From: Glomus cerebriforme
Taxonomy: Eukaryota > Glomeromycota > Glomeromycetes > Glomerales > Glomeraceae
Direction of reading: 5' to 3'
NCBI GenBank assembly: GCA_003550305.1
Contig: QKYT01000608.1
Coordinates: forward strand, 1 to 45,023
DNA length: 45,023 nt
Of this stretch, positions 1-11,139 are shown in pieces. The notes beneath the pieces were generated by a model. That model searched no databases, was not told the origin of the DNA, and worked only from the letters and a program-made list of their open reading frames with translations. Numbering within the stretch: position 1 is the first letter of the stretch; each line of letters begins with the position of its first letter. Made by a program: the position numbers and the translations under genes.

Positions 1-294
1 GGAGTACTTTACATTAAAAATATTCCTGATGTCTTTGGTCCAGAATGGAAAGGAAAAACAGTAAGTTTTTTCATAAAACTTACCATTTTTTTGTTTTTTT
101 TAGAAATGCTTATTAACGTTTCTTTTTTTCTTATAAGTTCTTCAGTTCGAGCTCTTCATTCTGAATTGGGGAGGAAAAATGGTAAGTTTCTTCATAAATT
201 TTATCATTTTTTTTAAAGAACCATTTCTAACGTTTCTTCTTTTCTTTTCTTATAGGTTCTCTGTACTTTCGCCAGTAAAGCAGATGGGAAATAA
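1..294 (+). CDS. 3' end of an unidentified spliced gene (partial, uncertain)
   Basis: An open frame runs in from the left edge and stays open through two GT-AG introns (61-145 and 182-255) to a TAA at 292-294. The three exon pieces encode about 44 residues, including EWKGKT, LFILNWGGKM and LCTFASKADGK. I do not recognise the family. The two introns resemble each other over most of their length (GTAAGTTT near the start, CGTTTCTT...CTTATA near the end), so they may be copies of one another. The last exon lies close to or antisense to the end of the decayed DNA polymerase on the minus strand. The whole piece may therefore be non-functional. The reading frame kept across two introns is the only argument for a gene. 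Confidence 0.35.
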
Positions 295-3200
295 TTCCTC
301 TTCATATGCCATCTTTAAATAAGAGGTCTCACTTTTTATTCTAAGATAAGCATTTATTTGATCACACAACTTTTTCATCACATTCATAGTAATTTTAACC
401 ATTTTGGCCTAGTACGCTTCTTTGGAAAAATTTTTTCTAAAGAAGGCTTCATCACATTTCTTGTAATACTTATCTGGACATGTGAAATATAAAAAATCGA
501 TATCTTCATATTCTATTCCAAATCCTTTCTTTGATATGAATTCTGCAACAAGATTAAAATTGTATTTTCCCACTATAGTAGTTTCACAGGTTAATTCATG
601 AAGAAAGATTGGAAATTTTGAGTTTCCCGCTTCTTCATAAAAAGTGTTCATATATATCTTCAAAGCTTTTTGCTTTGAATCTAAATAATCACAATTAAAA
701 CATATGGATGAGTATTCTAAATTTAAGCTTTCCAGAATCCTTTTGCCTCTTTTTTTAGCTGAACTTATCATCTTCTCAAGATGTCACTTTTTTTTTCTAA
801 TGGGGTCAAACGTCTTTTAAGCTCCAGCTTCTTGTTAAACAAATCCTCCAATACCGCTAGATATAGATCTTTCTTTTCCATTTAGCTATCATGATGTATA
901 TACTAAGCTTGGATGATGTAATTATTAAATGAAAACTTAATCTTATGCAAGTTATTTTTATTATTTTGCGTAATATTTGCATCCTTTGGATCAAATATAA
1001 AATTTTTCTAGGGAGAGGTTATATGCCATGATAATGTTGGGATATAATGAAGCAAAATCCAATCCCATTATAGGTCTTCTCATTTTAATCCCTTTTTTAG
1101 GCAAAAATACATATGCGTCAGGATATTTTTCTTTTTCTATATTTTTAGAAATCCTTGTACTAATTATCATATCTCGTTTGATAGTACATACACCTAGAGT
1201 TCCAATCCGAGGATCAATGGATGGGGATATTTTGGCAATTTACATGTGGATTTAATCAATAAAGGTAAGAATTTTTTTTTGGATATACTAAGACCATATC
1301 TCAATACACAATATAGTAAATTTAAAAATATTGTTAATAATAAAAAAAAAGAGAAATTCAATTTGGATTGAATTTGTCATCCAATCAAATAGATTTTCAA
1401 TTTGAGTTGAATTTCTTTTCTATTTTATAATTAAAACAGATTTTAATTCCACTATATTACGCATTGGAGTAGAATCTGAAGATAACTCAAAAAAAAATTT
1501 TTGACTTTAATTGATTAAATCCATGTATAATTATCAAAATGTATTCATCCATCAATCCTCAGATTGGAACTCTACATGTGCTGAGAAGGTTCTATACCTT
1601 CATTCTGTTTGCACAATAGTGTATGTCGAAAAGAGAAACATAAGCTATGGAGGCAACTTCTCTATAATCATTTATTATACTTTAGTTTACCAAAAGCTCT
1701 TAATAGCACAATACATCTATAATACAGTAATATGCTACTTCACATATATTTCTCATGGTTGATGAGAAGGAGTTTTTTTCACCTCTAAATAGATTTTTCA
1801 CATTTTATCATATGGCATGTCAGCCTTAGTGTCAAGATCACATTTTTGTAAGAAGAATTTAAGTGAGCCTTTCTTTTCGACTTTAGAATGAGAAAAATGT
1901 CTTTTGAGATATACCTGAACATCAATTGGTATGCAACCTGGCAGTTTAAGGAAACTAGAAATAAAATCCTCTTTTGTACTAAATTTTGATCTTAATTGGT
2001 CCGCCCATATATTTTTTCTCTTCTGGATCCTTCTCACCTTCCTCAGGAGTCTTAACAGTACTCTTTATTTTCTTGAAAATATTTTCAGATTTTGTTCCAA
2101 TTTTTCCATGATATTTCTACTTTAGAATTTCTTTCTTTGTTTCAAACTTTCCTGTCATTCACTCCCACATCCACTCAAGTATATTAAGATGATATGCTCT
2201 CTCCATAATAAAATGCCAATCATAGTCAGAATTATTGAATCCAACTTGAATGTCAGGTGTAAATGCTCGTTAGTAGAGGACAAATGCTTTCAGCAGATTT
2301 TCTTGATTTCCACATATGATTGTAATCCAATGTGGATCTGATTCTGTCTCAACATCGACAAAATATATTTGCTTTAGTGATTTTGAATTATCTTTCCAAT
2401 GCAATATTATGCAAATCATAAAAACATTATGATTCAGATCAAGGACTTTGGCAAATTCACCCAACTTTTCTGATTGTATTTCTATATCCCATGTGAGGAT
2501 AAGAGTATGATTTTGTAAGAGAGCTAAAATAGGGAATCGGTCACTTATTATTATAAAATCCTCTAGTGGACAGAAATCTTTTATAGACACATAGAATTCA
2601 TGTGAACAGAGCAGACTGATCTGCTTGCCTTTTTTGCATATATATTTCTTTATTGTAGACCACCCAAAGAGTTGGATTCCATTTTCTCAAGTCACTTTTC
2701 AGTAGAATGAATATAAATCATTTGAAGCAATTTTAAAATTATTATCTTGAACGGCTTTAATTGCTATTTTTCTTTTACCAGTACCATTTGTATAAATTCA
2801 TAAATATATCTTTTTTTCTCTATAATAACTGTGAAAAGGGAAAGCTTTAATATGCTCTATTTTTAAAGTCTTCACCTTGCCAGAGAGGATATTTCTTACT
2901 TTTGTTTTGCAAATATCTGAAAACTTTTTGTCTGATATAAAAATGTCAAAGAAAATCTGAATGTTTATAAGAGTTACCACTGCCTTTTGGCCATTAATAA
3001 GGTGACCATAAAGATGCAATATATAGTGGTACATTTTATTTATTCTTTTAGTTGACCCTTCATTCTCAATGATCATGAAAGGAATATCTTATTGCTTAGA
3101 TAGAGCATCTTTAAGAATTGCTATTAATCCCTCATCATTTTTCGCAACTATATCATCCAAAATTGAGATGTCCGATAAGTATTTTTCACTGGAATAGCAA

Positions 3201-3360
3201 ATTATCTGGTTTTCTATTTTATCTTTTTCAGCCTTTAGGTAAAAAAAGCATGGGACATGTCAAAGAATTCTGAAAGTTCTGATTGGGTTATTTTTTTCAA
3301 AAGATTTATAGTTATACCAAATCTCAAGGTATAATATTCATAAGAAAAAAGTTTAAAATG
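250..3360 (-). pseudogene. Decayed family B DNA polymerase
   Basis: On the minus strand, open stretches separated by stops and frameshifts give the blocks of a family B DNA polymerase in the correct order. The amino-terminal part lies at about 3360-2600. Exo I (TWDIE) is near 2480-2494, Exo II (GFNNSDYDW) near 2216-2250 and Exo III (YYCIID) at 1715-1732. Motif A (GLDFASLYPNII) is near 1030-1064, motif B (KALKIYMNTFY) near 640-680 and motif C (YEDIDFLYF) near 480-515. Motif C keeps both aspartates, but its normal Gly, Thr and Ser are replaced. In-frame stops (for example just after TKADMPYDKM near 1798 and after FSKEAY at 409) and a frameshift near 265 show it is broken. A fold-back insertion (1197-1577) sits between Exo III and motif A. 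Without the insertion about 900 codons remain. The exonuclease plus long polymerase layout fits an RNA-primed replicative enzyme of large-DNA-virus or cellular type better than a linear-plasmid enzyme. That origin is inference. Confidence 0.85.
1197..1577. repeat. Fold-back (long inverted repeat) element inside the polymerase remnant
   Basis: The left arm (about 1197-1330) matches the reverse complement of the right arm (about 1435-1577). Both contain AGAGTTCCAATC, then GAGGAT, then GGATTTAATCAAT, a T-run and AATATAGT. An inner, weaker inverted repeat lies at about 1348-1420 (GAAATTCAATTTGGATTGAA against TTCAATTTGAGTTGAATTTC). The element separates the Exo III part of the polymerase remnant from its motif A part, so it was probably inserted into that gene. 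Short open frames over the arms are by-products. No clear target-site duplication could be fixed. Confidence 0.75.
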
Positions 3361-3397
3361 AAATTAATTCACTGAGATTATTAACTAATATACATAA

Positions 3398-3682
3398 ATG
3401 GGAAGAAGTACCAACTGGAGATTTTATTACTATCTATATATTTTTAGGACTGGAAAAGTGTGTAATTGGCCTTGTTATCATTCAGATGAATGTAAAGTTC
3501 ATAGGAATTCTAGACAAGTTCCTTGCAAAAAATGTGGTCAGATAACTAGATTTGAATATGGATTTTATGATGAACATACAAAAAAACATAGAGCAAAGGA
3601 ATATTACAATCAGAAAAAGCTAGTTAAGTTAGCTTCGATACAAGTAGCGGTAGGTAATTTAAAAGTAAAAAAAATAATATAA
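3398..3682 (+). CDS. Small Cys/His-rich protein of unknown function
   Basis: The unspliced frame gives 94 residues. A better model removes a 43-nt GT-AG intron just after the fourth codon (GTACCA ... TTTTTAG). The product is then about 80 residues, starting MGRRTGKVCNWPCYHSDEC. The sequence has CNWPC, a further Cys with CKVHRN, and CKKCGQ, suggesting a zinc-binding fold, then a basic tail (EHTKKHRAKEYYNQKKL). It diverges from the decayed DNA polymerase, whose upstream end is about 40 bp away, so the two may once have formed one mobile or viral unit. That link is inference from position only. I do not recognise the family and expression is unknown. Confidence 0.45.
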   Translation: MGRSTNWRFYYYLYIFRTGKVCNWPCYHSDECKVHRNSRQVPCKKCGQITRFEYGFYDEHTKKHRAKEYYNQKKLVKLASIQVAVGNLKVKKII

Positions 3683-3689
3683 CTTAGCA

Positions 3690-4330
3690 TTAGTATCACT
3701 AAAAAATTTGTCCTAGTTTTTTTGGAATGAGTTAGGATGGAAACCAAGATGGAAAAATATAGCTAAATGGTGTTTTTAAGCTGAATGAAAGAGAATTTGA
3801 ATACTTGTTTTAGTTGTCCTAGTTATTCTAGAAAATTTGAGATTCTTTATCTTTTTTTTTATTTTTTTTTCTATAGATATATCGGCATATATTATACTTA
3901 TCTTATACATATATATATTAAAAGTGTATCATAGAAAAAGTTTTGAAAATTTTTTAAGAACTTTACTTTTAATTAGGATAACTAAGATAACTAGAACATA
4001 ATATAAAAGAACAAGTTAAATCAAAGTAAAAAAGAAGCTTTTCTTTCATATCAAAATCTATCCTAGTTTTCATCCTAGTTGTTCTAGTAACTTGGATAGA
4101 ATTTTCTAGCAACCAAATGGGCTGACTATAGTATATGAAACTAGTGATAATTAGTGACAACAAAAAAATCCATTCTAGTTTACATTTCAATATGCCCGAA
4201 AATATACTATTGGGAGAAAGGAATATAATATGAATACATATTTCTGGTGATATATTTACATTTGCATTTCAAATTCTCTGACTTGCAGGTCAGCGAAAGT
4301 CACATAACCAGCACAGTAGATACAGTAGGC
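3690..4330. repeat. AT-rich DNA with CTAG-rich inverted repeats
   Basis: No gene is visible. Two flanks carry repeated CCTAGTT / AACTAGGA words (about 3710-3835 and 3970-4105) in opposite orientation around a very AT-rich core. This suggests an old, diverged inverted-repeat element. A sharp end, GCAACCAAATGGGCTG, is seen near 4110-4126, but I find no matching left end. Confidence 0.35.
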
Positions 4331-4344
4331 ATAGTAAAAATTTG

Positions 4345-4700
4345 TTTAAATTTGGTCAGTACTATTTCCTAATTTCAGGTTTACATTAGACATAATATTT
4401 TAGCATTCAAGCTGGCCTAAAACTGATAAATTAATGGAAATACTTTGATTTTCTGCCAGTTCTATGATAGTTTTAGGAGAGTTTCAGACACTGTTAGATT
4501 ACTACCATGATACTAAGCTGGATCTTCAAATCATATGTCCAAAAGATCAGCCAAAATTATGGCATAATGTCAGCTAAAATTAATTATGAATTTACTGTGC
4601 CACCTGTCACTTTTTCTTTACACTACTTCAGCATCTAGAAAGGTAACCAAATAGGCATAAAAAGTTAAGCATTTTAATATAGAATTCAGTATCCAATCAG
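4345..4700 (+). repeat. Dispersed repeat, copy A
   Basis: This stretch aligns colinearly with 16400-16760, with substitutions and small indels. Shared landmarks in the same order include AAACTG.TAAATTAAT, TGATTTTCTGC, ATCATGTCC/ATGTATTTA-type segments, AATTATG, and AGCATTTTAA near the end. It has no open frame. It looks like an old transposon fragment or LTR, but the class cannot be told. Confidence 0.55.
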
Positions 4701-4954
4701 ATGCAGGAAGTCAACACCCTCAACATAAAAACAGGTATTCAAACAACTACAGAAGGTCAATAACTCCATTTAGAATTTAGCTTGTAAACATTTTAGAAAC
4801 AAGAAGAAAAGTGTAGTATTTAGATTATATATGGATAGTAATTAGATTATAATGTGGTAATAAAAAATATACTAATATAAAAAAACTTGAATATCAAGAA
4901 AGACTTAAAGACGTAGCTAAAATACAAAAGAGATATAAGAAAAAGTAAAAGTAA

Positions 4955-5078
4955 TAGATTATATGTGATATTTAGATTATATTATTTAGATTATATGTGA
5001 TATTTAAATTATATTATTTAGATCACATATGGTATTCAGATTATATGTAATATTTAGATTACATGTGGTATTCAGATT
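4955..5078 (+). repeat. Degenerate tandem repeat (ATTATATGTGATATTTAG unit)
   Basis: Short imperfect units such as GATTATATGTGATATTTA, and variants with GGTATTCAGATTA, repeat several times. The array continues for one unit beyond the MITE at about 5400-5430, so the MITE inserted into an existing array. Confidence 0.6.
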
Positions 5079-5400
5079 ACCGTATAGTTCCGAAATTAAG
5101 CACTACCCGAAAATAAGCATCTTTACATATAAGAAATAACCCAAAAATAAGCACTCTTTTTATAATAAATTTATGATATCTCGGCCAATATTTATCCTAG
5201 AGATATGAAATAACTACCATTGGATTCCGCTCATTGAGACGAATCCAATGAGCTAAATTACATTAATTTCTAATCACTGGAACACAAGATATCCCTAAAT
5301 ACAAAATTAATATAAATATGATTTTTTTAAAAAAAATATACACCGAAATTAAGCATCCCTATAACAAAAAAAGTGTGCTTAATTTCGGAACTATACGGTA
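5078..5400. mobile_element. Non-autonomous DNA transposon (MITE) with perfect 24-bp TIRs and TA duplication
   Basis: The left end (5080-5103) begins CCGTATAGTTCCGAAATTAA. The right end (5375-5398) is its exact reverse complement over 24 bases. Both ends are flanked by TA (5078-5079 and 5399-5400), the target duplication made by Tc1/mariner-type transposases. The 319-bp element encodes nothing. Near each end is a second, related CGAAA.TAAGCAT word. The interior holds a palindromic module at 5217-5254 that recurs in the long inverted repeat near 14.3 kb. Confidence 0.85.
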
Positions 5401-5430
5401 CATGAGATATTTAGATTATATGTGATACTA

Positions 5431-5499
5431 TAATCTAGGTTAAGTGGGATACCACATGTAATATATATTATATGTGATATCCCACTTAAGCCTAATTTA
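5431..5499. repeat. Palindrome
   Basis: The arms TTAAGTGGGATACCACATGTAA-type (about 5436-5462) and its near reverse complement (about 5468-5495) face each other across a short ATATA centre. A strong hairpin could form. It lies directly after the MITE and tandem array. No coding capacity is present. From here to about 6120 the sequence is AT-rich, with one unrecognised 70-codon frame at 5672-5884 that I do not call a gene. Confidence 0.55.
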
Positions 5500-6123
5500 T
5501 TTAAATCTAATATTCTAAAAAAAAATAAAGAAAAAATATTGATAAACATTTTAGAAGTAATAAAAATAAAAACAACTCTTTGTATATTTATTTTAATAAT
5601 AAAGAAAAAATTTTAATTTTTTTAAGAAAATTTCTAATTTTAACCTAGGGGAAAATTCCTTTCCTAATCACATGATTATATCATATAATTCTAATATCAG
5701 CTCCACCTTCAGCTCTACTGATCTGGACCCTGCTAGCGGCTGTTACCTAAACAATACTGCGCTGATTACACTACTAAAGAACAAATGTATACATACACTG
5801 ATCCTTATCTTCTCCTTAGAATTTGCTTTGCAAATCCTAAGTACATTACTCAGACCCATCCAGGTTGCTATCGGCATGGTTTAAGATATTTCAAATGCAA
5901 AAATAAAACAATTTAGTGATTTAAAATGTTCAAACTTTTTATTGAATGTAATTTATATTAATAATACAATATTACAATAAATAATCTATACACTATCTAT
6001 ATAATGCAAAGAATCCTATAAAATTAATAAATACTAATGAGTAAACACTGCAAATTTCTAATTCTTGTTGTATTTGTATATTGTTTTATTATGACCTTTT
6101 TCCTCATATTTTTAATATGTTTT

Positions 6124-7268
6124 TCAATTATTTTCATTTGTTTCATTGATACTATCACTTGCATTATTGATTACATTAATATTTTGGTTATTATTATTCA
6201 ATGGTTGTAAATTTTGACATTTTCTAATATGTTGTTTTTGGATCTCAACAAAACTCTTTGCCCTTCCTACTGGTCTTCCTTTTCTTGCAGTAATTATAAG
6301 ATTCTTGATATTAAACTCATTTTCAACTAAATTAAAATTTGAATTTAGATTTCCTTGTTTATCTAATATAAATTCATGACAAATACCTATAAACTCATTA
6401 TAAGAATTAGTGGCAATTGCAATATCAAGTGCTTCCATATCAATCCACATAATCAACGTTCAATTCCTTCAAATTTGGTTTTTATAAACCATCATGGATC
6501 ATCAGCTTATTTTAAATATAAAAATTTCATTAGATCTGAAGCATCAAAGCTAACTCTTGATGTCAATTTGTTTTTGCAACTTGAATAACATTATACTTGA
6601 TGAATTGATCTTCCAGGAAATTTTCTTCTTAAGAGTCTACCCATATTTTATATACCAGAAGTACAAATTAGATTATATCTTTACCAAGTTTATGATACTT
6701 AACAATATTAGGTAAAGGTATCATTATATGATTATGATCATCAACAATAGTAAATAAAATTAATGAAAAAGTTTCTGGAAGATTTTCATTAACCCTCCAT
6801 TTTTAATCCTATTACCTTAGACTGTCAAGTTTTTTGATCATGTACTGTAAGGTTTAATAATTTTTTTTTTGGCTGATAGGTATCTGTACAACTACATTTT
6901 CAGCTAATCTTATGTATGAACTTATTGTCACCTTCTATCTGACTTTCAGTCCATTTTTTCTAACTCTAAACCCTTTCTCTAATGCATAGTTATTTAAAAA
7001 TTTCTTAGCTTCTTTCCAAGTTTAAAAAGTTTGACCTAAAGTTAGTTTTAAAGGATAGTGTAGATTTCTTCATCAGATGAGGAATTATTATTAAATATGA
7101 AAATGGGTTTATATTATGTTCTTTTTCATATAGCAATTCAACTTCAGGTAAAGTTTCTTTTACATTCTGCTCAAAAATTTCAGGATGGGCAAAAGAGCAA
7201 GTTTTATAATAATCAAAAAGCATGCAAATAAAAAGTATATAATAGTTTATTTTATCATAATAAATCAT
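6124..7268 (-). pseudogene. FAR1/MULE-type transposase remnant
   Basis: On the minus strand, broken frames contain pieces typical of FAR1 DNA-binding-domain proteins: an acidic leader (7268-7005), then ESQIEGDNKFIHKIS with KCSCTDTYQPKK (about 6960-6870), then VDDHNHIMIPLPN (about 6755-6715). A carboxy-terminal open piece (6456-6124) has ARKGRPVGRAKS followed by an Asn-rich tail, as found at the end of such transposase relatives. The catalytic DDE region and SWIM finger between these parts are missing. Several stops and frameshifts interrupt the reading frame, so this is a decayed, internally deleted transposon gene. The family assignment rests on remembered conservation and has not been checked. 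Confidence 0.5.
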
Positions 7269-7538
7269 AAATCACATGGGATCATGGGATTTGGAGGAGG
7301 AATTTTACCCCCGATTAAATGTAGTTATTTTCTTTTTTTAATTTAATAAATATTTTAATTTTTTTTTAAATTTAACAAATTTTTTCAAATTTAATCAATT
7401 TTTTAATTTTTTTTTTCAAATTTAATAAATCTTTTTTTAATTTTTTAAAAAAAAATTTAACAAATCTTAATATAATTAATACCTAAAAGGATTATTTAAA
7501 AGTCTACCTAAAAATTTTATAAAAATTTGATAATTTAA
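7269..7538. other. AT-rich spacer
   Basis: Runs of TTTAATTTTT and AAATTTAA words dominate. There is no gene. It forms the 3' flank of the NUBPL gene. Confidence 0.6.
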
Positions 7539-8902
7539 TTAAGATATTTTCAATTTTGTTATAATTTTAAGAGCAATATCTTTATAACATTTTGCATGTA
7601 TACTATCAGGTTTGGCAATAACAATTGGATTTCCAATATCTGATAAATCACAAATATTAGCATCCAGTGGTACATCCCCTAAAAAATCAATATTCAAATC
7701 TTTTGCTACCTTATTAACTCCATTTTTACCAAATATATGAGTTTGATATTGGCAATTTGGACATACAAATACTGACATATTTTGTACAATTCCGAGAATC
7801 TTTTGTAATTAATATATATTATAATTTGAGAATTATGTATAAAATGAGTGATTTATAAATGAATTTAAAAAGACAAAGTAATTGTACTTACTGGTACATT
7901 GACTTTGGAGAACATATTTGCGCCTTTTTTAGCATCTATAAGTGCTATATCTTGTGGTGTAGATACAATAACAATACCTGATAATTCAACTTGTTGACTA
8001 ATTGTTAGTTGTGTATCACCTGTACCAGGAGGCATATCAATTACAAGAAGGTCAAGTTCATCCCATTGAACTTGATGAAGCAATTGTTGAAGTGCTTTCA
8101 TAACCTAAATAAAAAAAGAGTATTTAATTTGAAATCTATAAAATTTATAAAATATTGATAAAAGTATGTACCATGAGACCTCTCCATACAATAGGTGAAT
8201 CTTCTCCAACCATAAATCCCATAGACATTGCTTTAACTCCATAATTTACAAGTGGAATCAAATTTCCGTCTATCATTTGTAAAATGTTTAATAAAATTAT
8301 ATCTTTATTTTAAAATAAAATAAAAATTTTTACTAATTTTACGTACTTTGCTCATTTATATTTGGTTCACCTTTTAAATTCATTAAACGAGATACAGATG
8401 GGCCAAAAATATCTGCATCTAAAATACCAACACGTTTCCTAAATGATGAAACTGCAATTGCCAAATTAACTACAAAAAAAAAAAGAAATTATCGTTAACT
8501 TCCTATAGAATAATAATTATCTTCACAAAAAAAAAAAGTTACCAGCAGTGGTAGACTTTCCAACTCCACCTTTACCGGATGCAACAGCAATAACGTGTTT
8601 AACACCACGTATCAGTCGTTTAGTAGGCAATCCACGACGCATTCTTTCTTCCATGTCAACTCCTTTTTTTGTAGTAGTATCATTATCATTTCTCAACTTA
8701 TTGACTTGTAAAGGCAGGCCCTGTTAAATGAAAAGTTATCCTGTATATGTAACAAAAGAAAAATAAGGAAATATTATTGTTGTATATTTTATACCAAAGG
8801 ATTTTCGTGTCGAACTATAACAGTTTTGCTAAACTGTCGTCTTAAAATATGAGAAAAAGAATGTTTTTGATAAAACGTAAGTTGTCGAATAGTTGTGTTC
8901 AT
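7539..8902 (-). CDS. NUBPL: Mitochondrial P-loop Fe-S protein, NUBPL/IND1 (Mrp family)
   Basis: Six exons on the minus strand (8902-8795, 8720-8543, 8469-8347, 8269-8172, 8104-7892, 7799-7539) give 326 residues, close to human NUBPL. The amino terminus ([20 protein letters not shown]...) is basic and hydroxyl-rich, as expected of a mitochondrial presequence. The deviant Walker A is [11 protein letters not shown]. Further family blocks are [30 protein letters not shown] and [11 protein letters not shown]. The CPNC motif near the carboxy end is the conserved Cys pair that binds the transferred 4Fe-4S cluster. IND1 proteins deliver Fe-S clusters to respiratory complex I in the mitochondrial matrix. 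The start is the first ATG of the presequence. The gene lies head-to-head with the peptidase gene, with 130 bp between the start codons. Confidence 0.92.
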
Positions 8903-9032
8903 ATTGTAGATTTTAAGAAAATTCGGGATATATGATACATGATATTATTTATACTGATCGGCAATCTTGCATTGATAATCCGAATTTGAATGCATTTAGT
9001 CATTTACCAACGAAAACTTATGTAAATTAACC
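8903..9032. promoter_or_regulatory. Short bidirectional promoter region
   Basis: Only 130 bp separate the start codons of the divergent NUBPL and acylaminoacyl-peptidase genes. Both promoters must lie here or inside the genes. No single motif stands out. Confidence 0.6.
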
Positions 9033-11108
9033 ATGGCTGTTAGTGAAAAGTCAGTCCAAACAATCGATGATATTAAAGAAGATAGTGTCGGTTTAAAAAC
9101 GTTTAAGTTATTAGCTACAATTCCAACTTATGCTGGCGTAAAGACATTTTCTAATGAGGATAGCCCTGATAATCCTTCCGTACTTTGTAAATATTTTATT
9201 ATCTTAAAAATTTATTTAATTTTCTTCTAACTTTTACGTCTTTGTTATCCATAAATAGCTATTCAAGTCATTTTAAGCCAACGAGACTTGAACAGAAAAC
9301 TCAAGAGAAATATTGTTAAACAATTAGTTGTATCTTTACCAACTAAAGGAAGTTCAGCAAAAGTTATAACATCATTTTTACCTATAGATTTAGGGGATGT
9401 TATTTTACAAGCTGAATCGCCGAGCAGAAAAAAATTATTAATATTAAGATCTGTTTCAAATGATAAAGGGAAAAAGAAATTTGTTGAGGTTCGAATGTTG
9501 AGAATGTTACTAAAGTTTTTTTATAAAATTTTAAATTTAATTCATTTTTTTTATTTAGGTTTGGAATAATGGAAATTTGAAACAATCTATCGATGTAACT
9601 GATAGTCATGGAGATTTTTATGCTGATGGTAAGTAACATGTTAATACATGTCAATTTGGAGATTGTATTTGTAAATAAATATTATATATAGTATTCTGTT
9701 TGCTGTTCATTTAGCTACCTTTAGAAGCTTGGAATGGGCTAGAAGTGAAGAAAAGGCAGTTTATATTGCCGAACGAAAAACATTAGATGAAAAAGATGAA
9801 AAGGTATATATTTTGAAATTTAATTTGTTTCATTTATTTATTCTGACTATATATTTTTTAGAAACATGATTTTGCTCCTGAATGGGGAGAAAGATTTGCT
9901 AATAAAGGCGTATCCGTCATCGTTGTTGTGAATGTGTTGGAAAATAAAGTTGAGGTTTTGCCTGAATTTAAAAACATTGTTCCCGGGCAGGTTTGTTGAT
10001 TTTTTTTGATAATTTTGTATTTTTCCTCGATAAATTTATAATTATCTTTTATTTATTTTCAATAGGTATTTTTTGGACCGGAAGATAAGACGCTTATCTT
10101 TAATGGATATAATAGAGAACCACGTTATTTCGGAATTACTGCTTGTATCAATAGATTGTATGTCAATCGTTTTTTTTAGAACAAATAGAAAAGTAAAAAT
10201 ATAATAATTTTCAATATAATCATAGGAATGGAATATATCAAACTAAACTAGATGGAACCGATTTAGGTATGAATTATTTGTTATCTATGAACCGTAATCC
10301 CTTGCTTGGAGATTAAGAATTTCAAATTAATTTATCTTATAGTCCATTTAACCGAGCAATTAGAACATGCTCGTTCTCCAAGACTTAATCCTTCCGAGAC
10401 AGTTTTGGTATGATATATATATATAGATATATTATAAATAATTATTTATTTTTAAAATACAAATATTCATGATATAGGTTTATTATTCTAATCCAATTAG
10501 TGGTCCGCATAGTTATTGTTCTGAACTTCGTGAGGTAAATGAATATTTATGTTTAGAATCAATTTATAGAAATCTGATTTTTTTTACTTAAAAAATTATA
10601 AGTACAATTTTTCGACCAACACGCATCGTACTGTTGTTCCGATTATTCGTACCCCATCTGATTCATTTCAAAATGGGTTTACTGGCATTTATAATGAGCA
10701 AATGGGACGAAAACCATTTATTACTTTTGATGGTAAAGAGTTCTTAGTAATACAAAGTTATTGTAGAAGTAGAGGAGTTGTATTAGCAATAAATCTGGAT
10801 ACAGGAAAAGTTCAGAATCTTACTCCTACAGAAAGTTGGACATTATTTATTGCACGTAATAATTATATTATTGCATCAAAAGGGGCTCCTAATGATTTCG
10901 CTGAATTAGTAAGTTGAATATCTAAGAAGAGGAGGTTAATAATTTTTAAATAGATGAATGACTAAAAGTTTATAATTATATAGTACATTGGTATTGTAAC
11001 GGAATATCAAAAAGATACACTAAAAGTTGATTGGACTTGTATAGATAAGCCAAATATTGAGGAAGGTAAGTTAAAATATAATTTGAAATATTGTTTTAAT
11101 TTTTTTAA

Positions 11109-11139
<31 letters not shown>

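Noticed and set aside
1028..1255. 75-codon plus-strand open frame
   Set aside because: It is antisense to the motif A part of the polymerase remnant and runs into the fold-back arm.
1511..1762. 83-codon plus-strand open frame
   Set aside because: It is antisense to the Exo III part of the polymerase remnant and the right fold-back arm.
4955..5078. Possible CRISPR-like array
   Set aside because: Units are short, degenerate and adjacent, without unique spacers; a simple tandem repeat in a eukaryotic genome.
5672..5884. 70-codon open frame
   Set aside because: No recognisable family, no splice context and surrounded by repeats; not supported as a gene.
7539..8902. Cytosolic NBP35/CFD1 or bacterial Mrp gene
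   Set aside because: The presequence and the closer match of the [10 protein letters not shown] and CPNC regions to NUBPL/IND1, with five introns, favour a nuclear gene for a mitochondrial protein.
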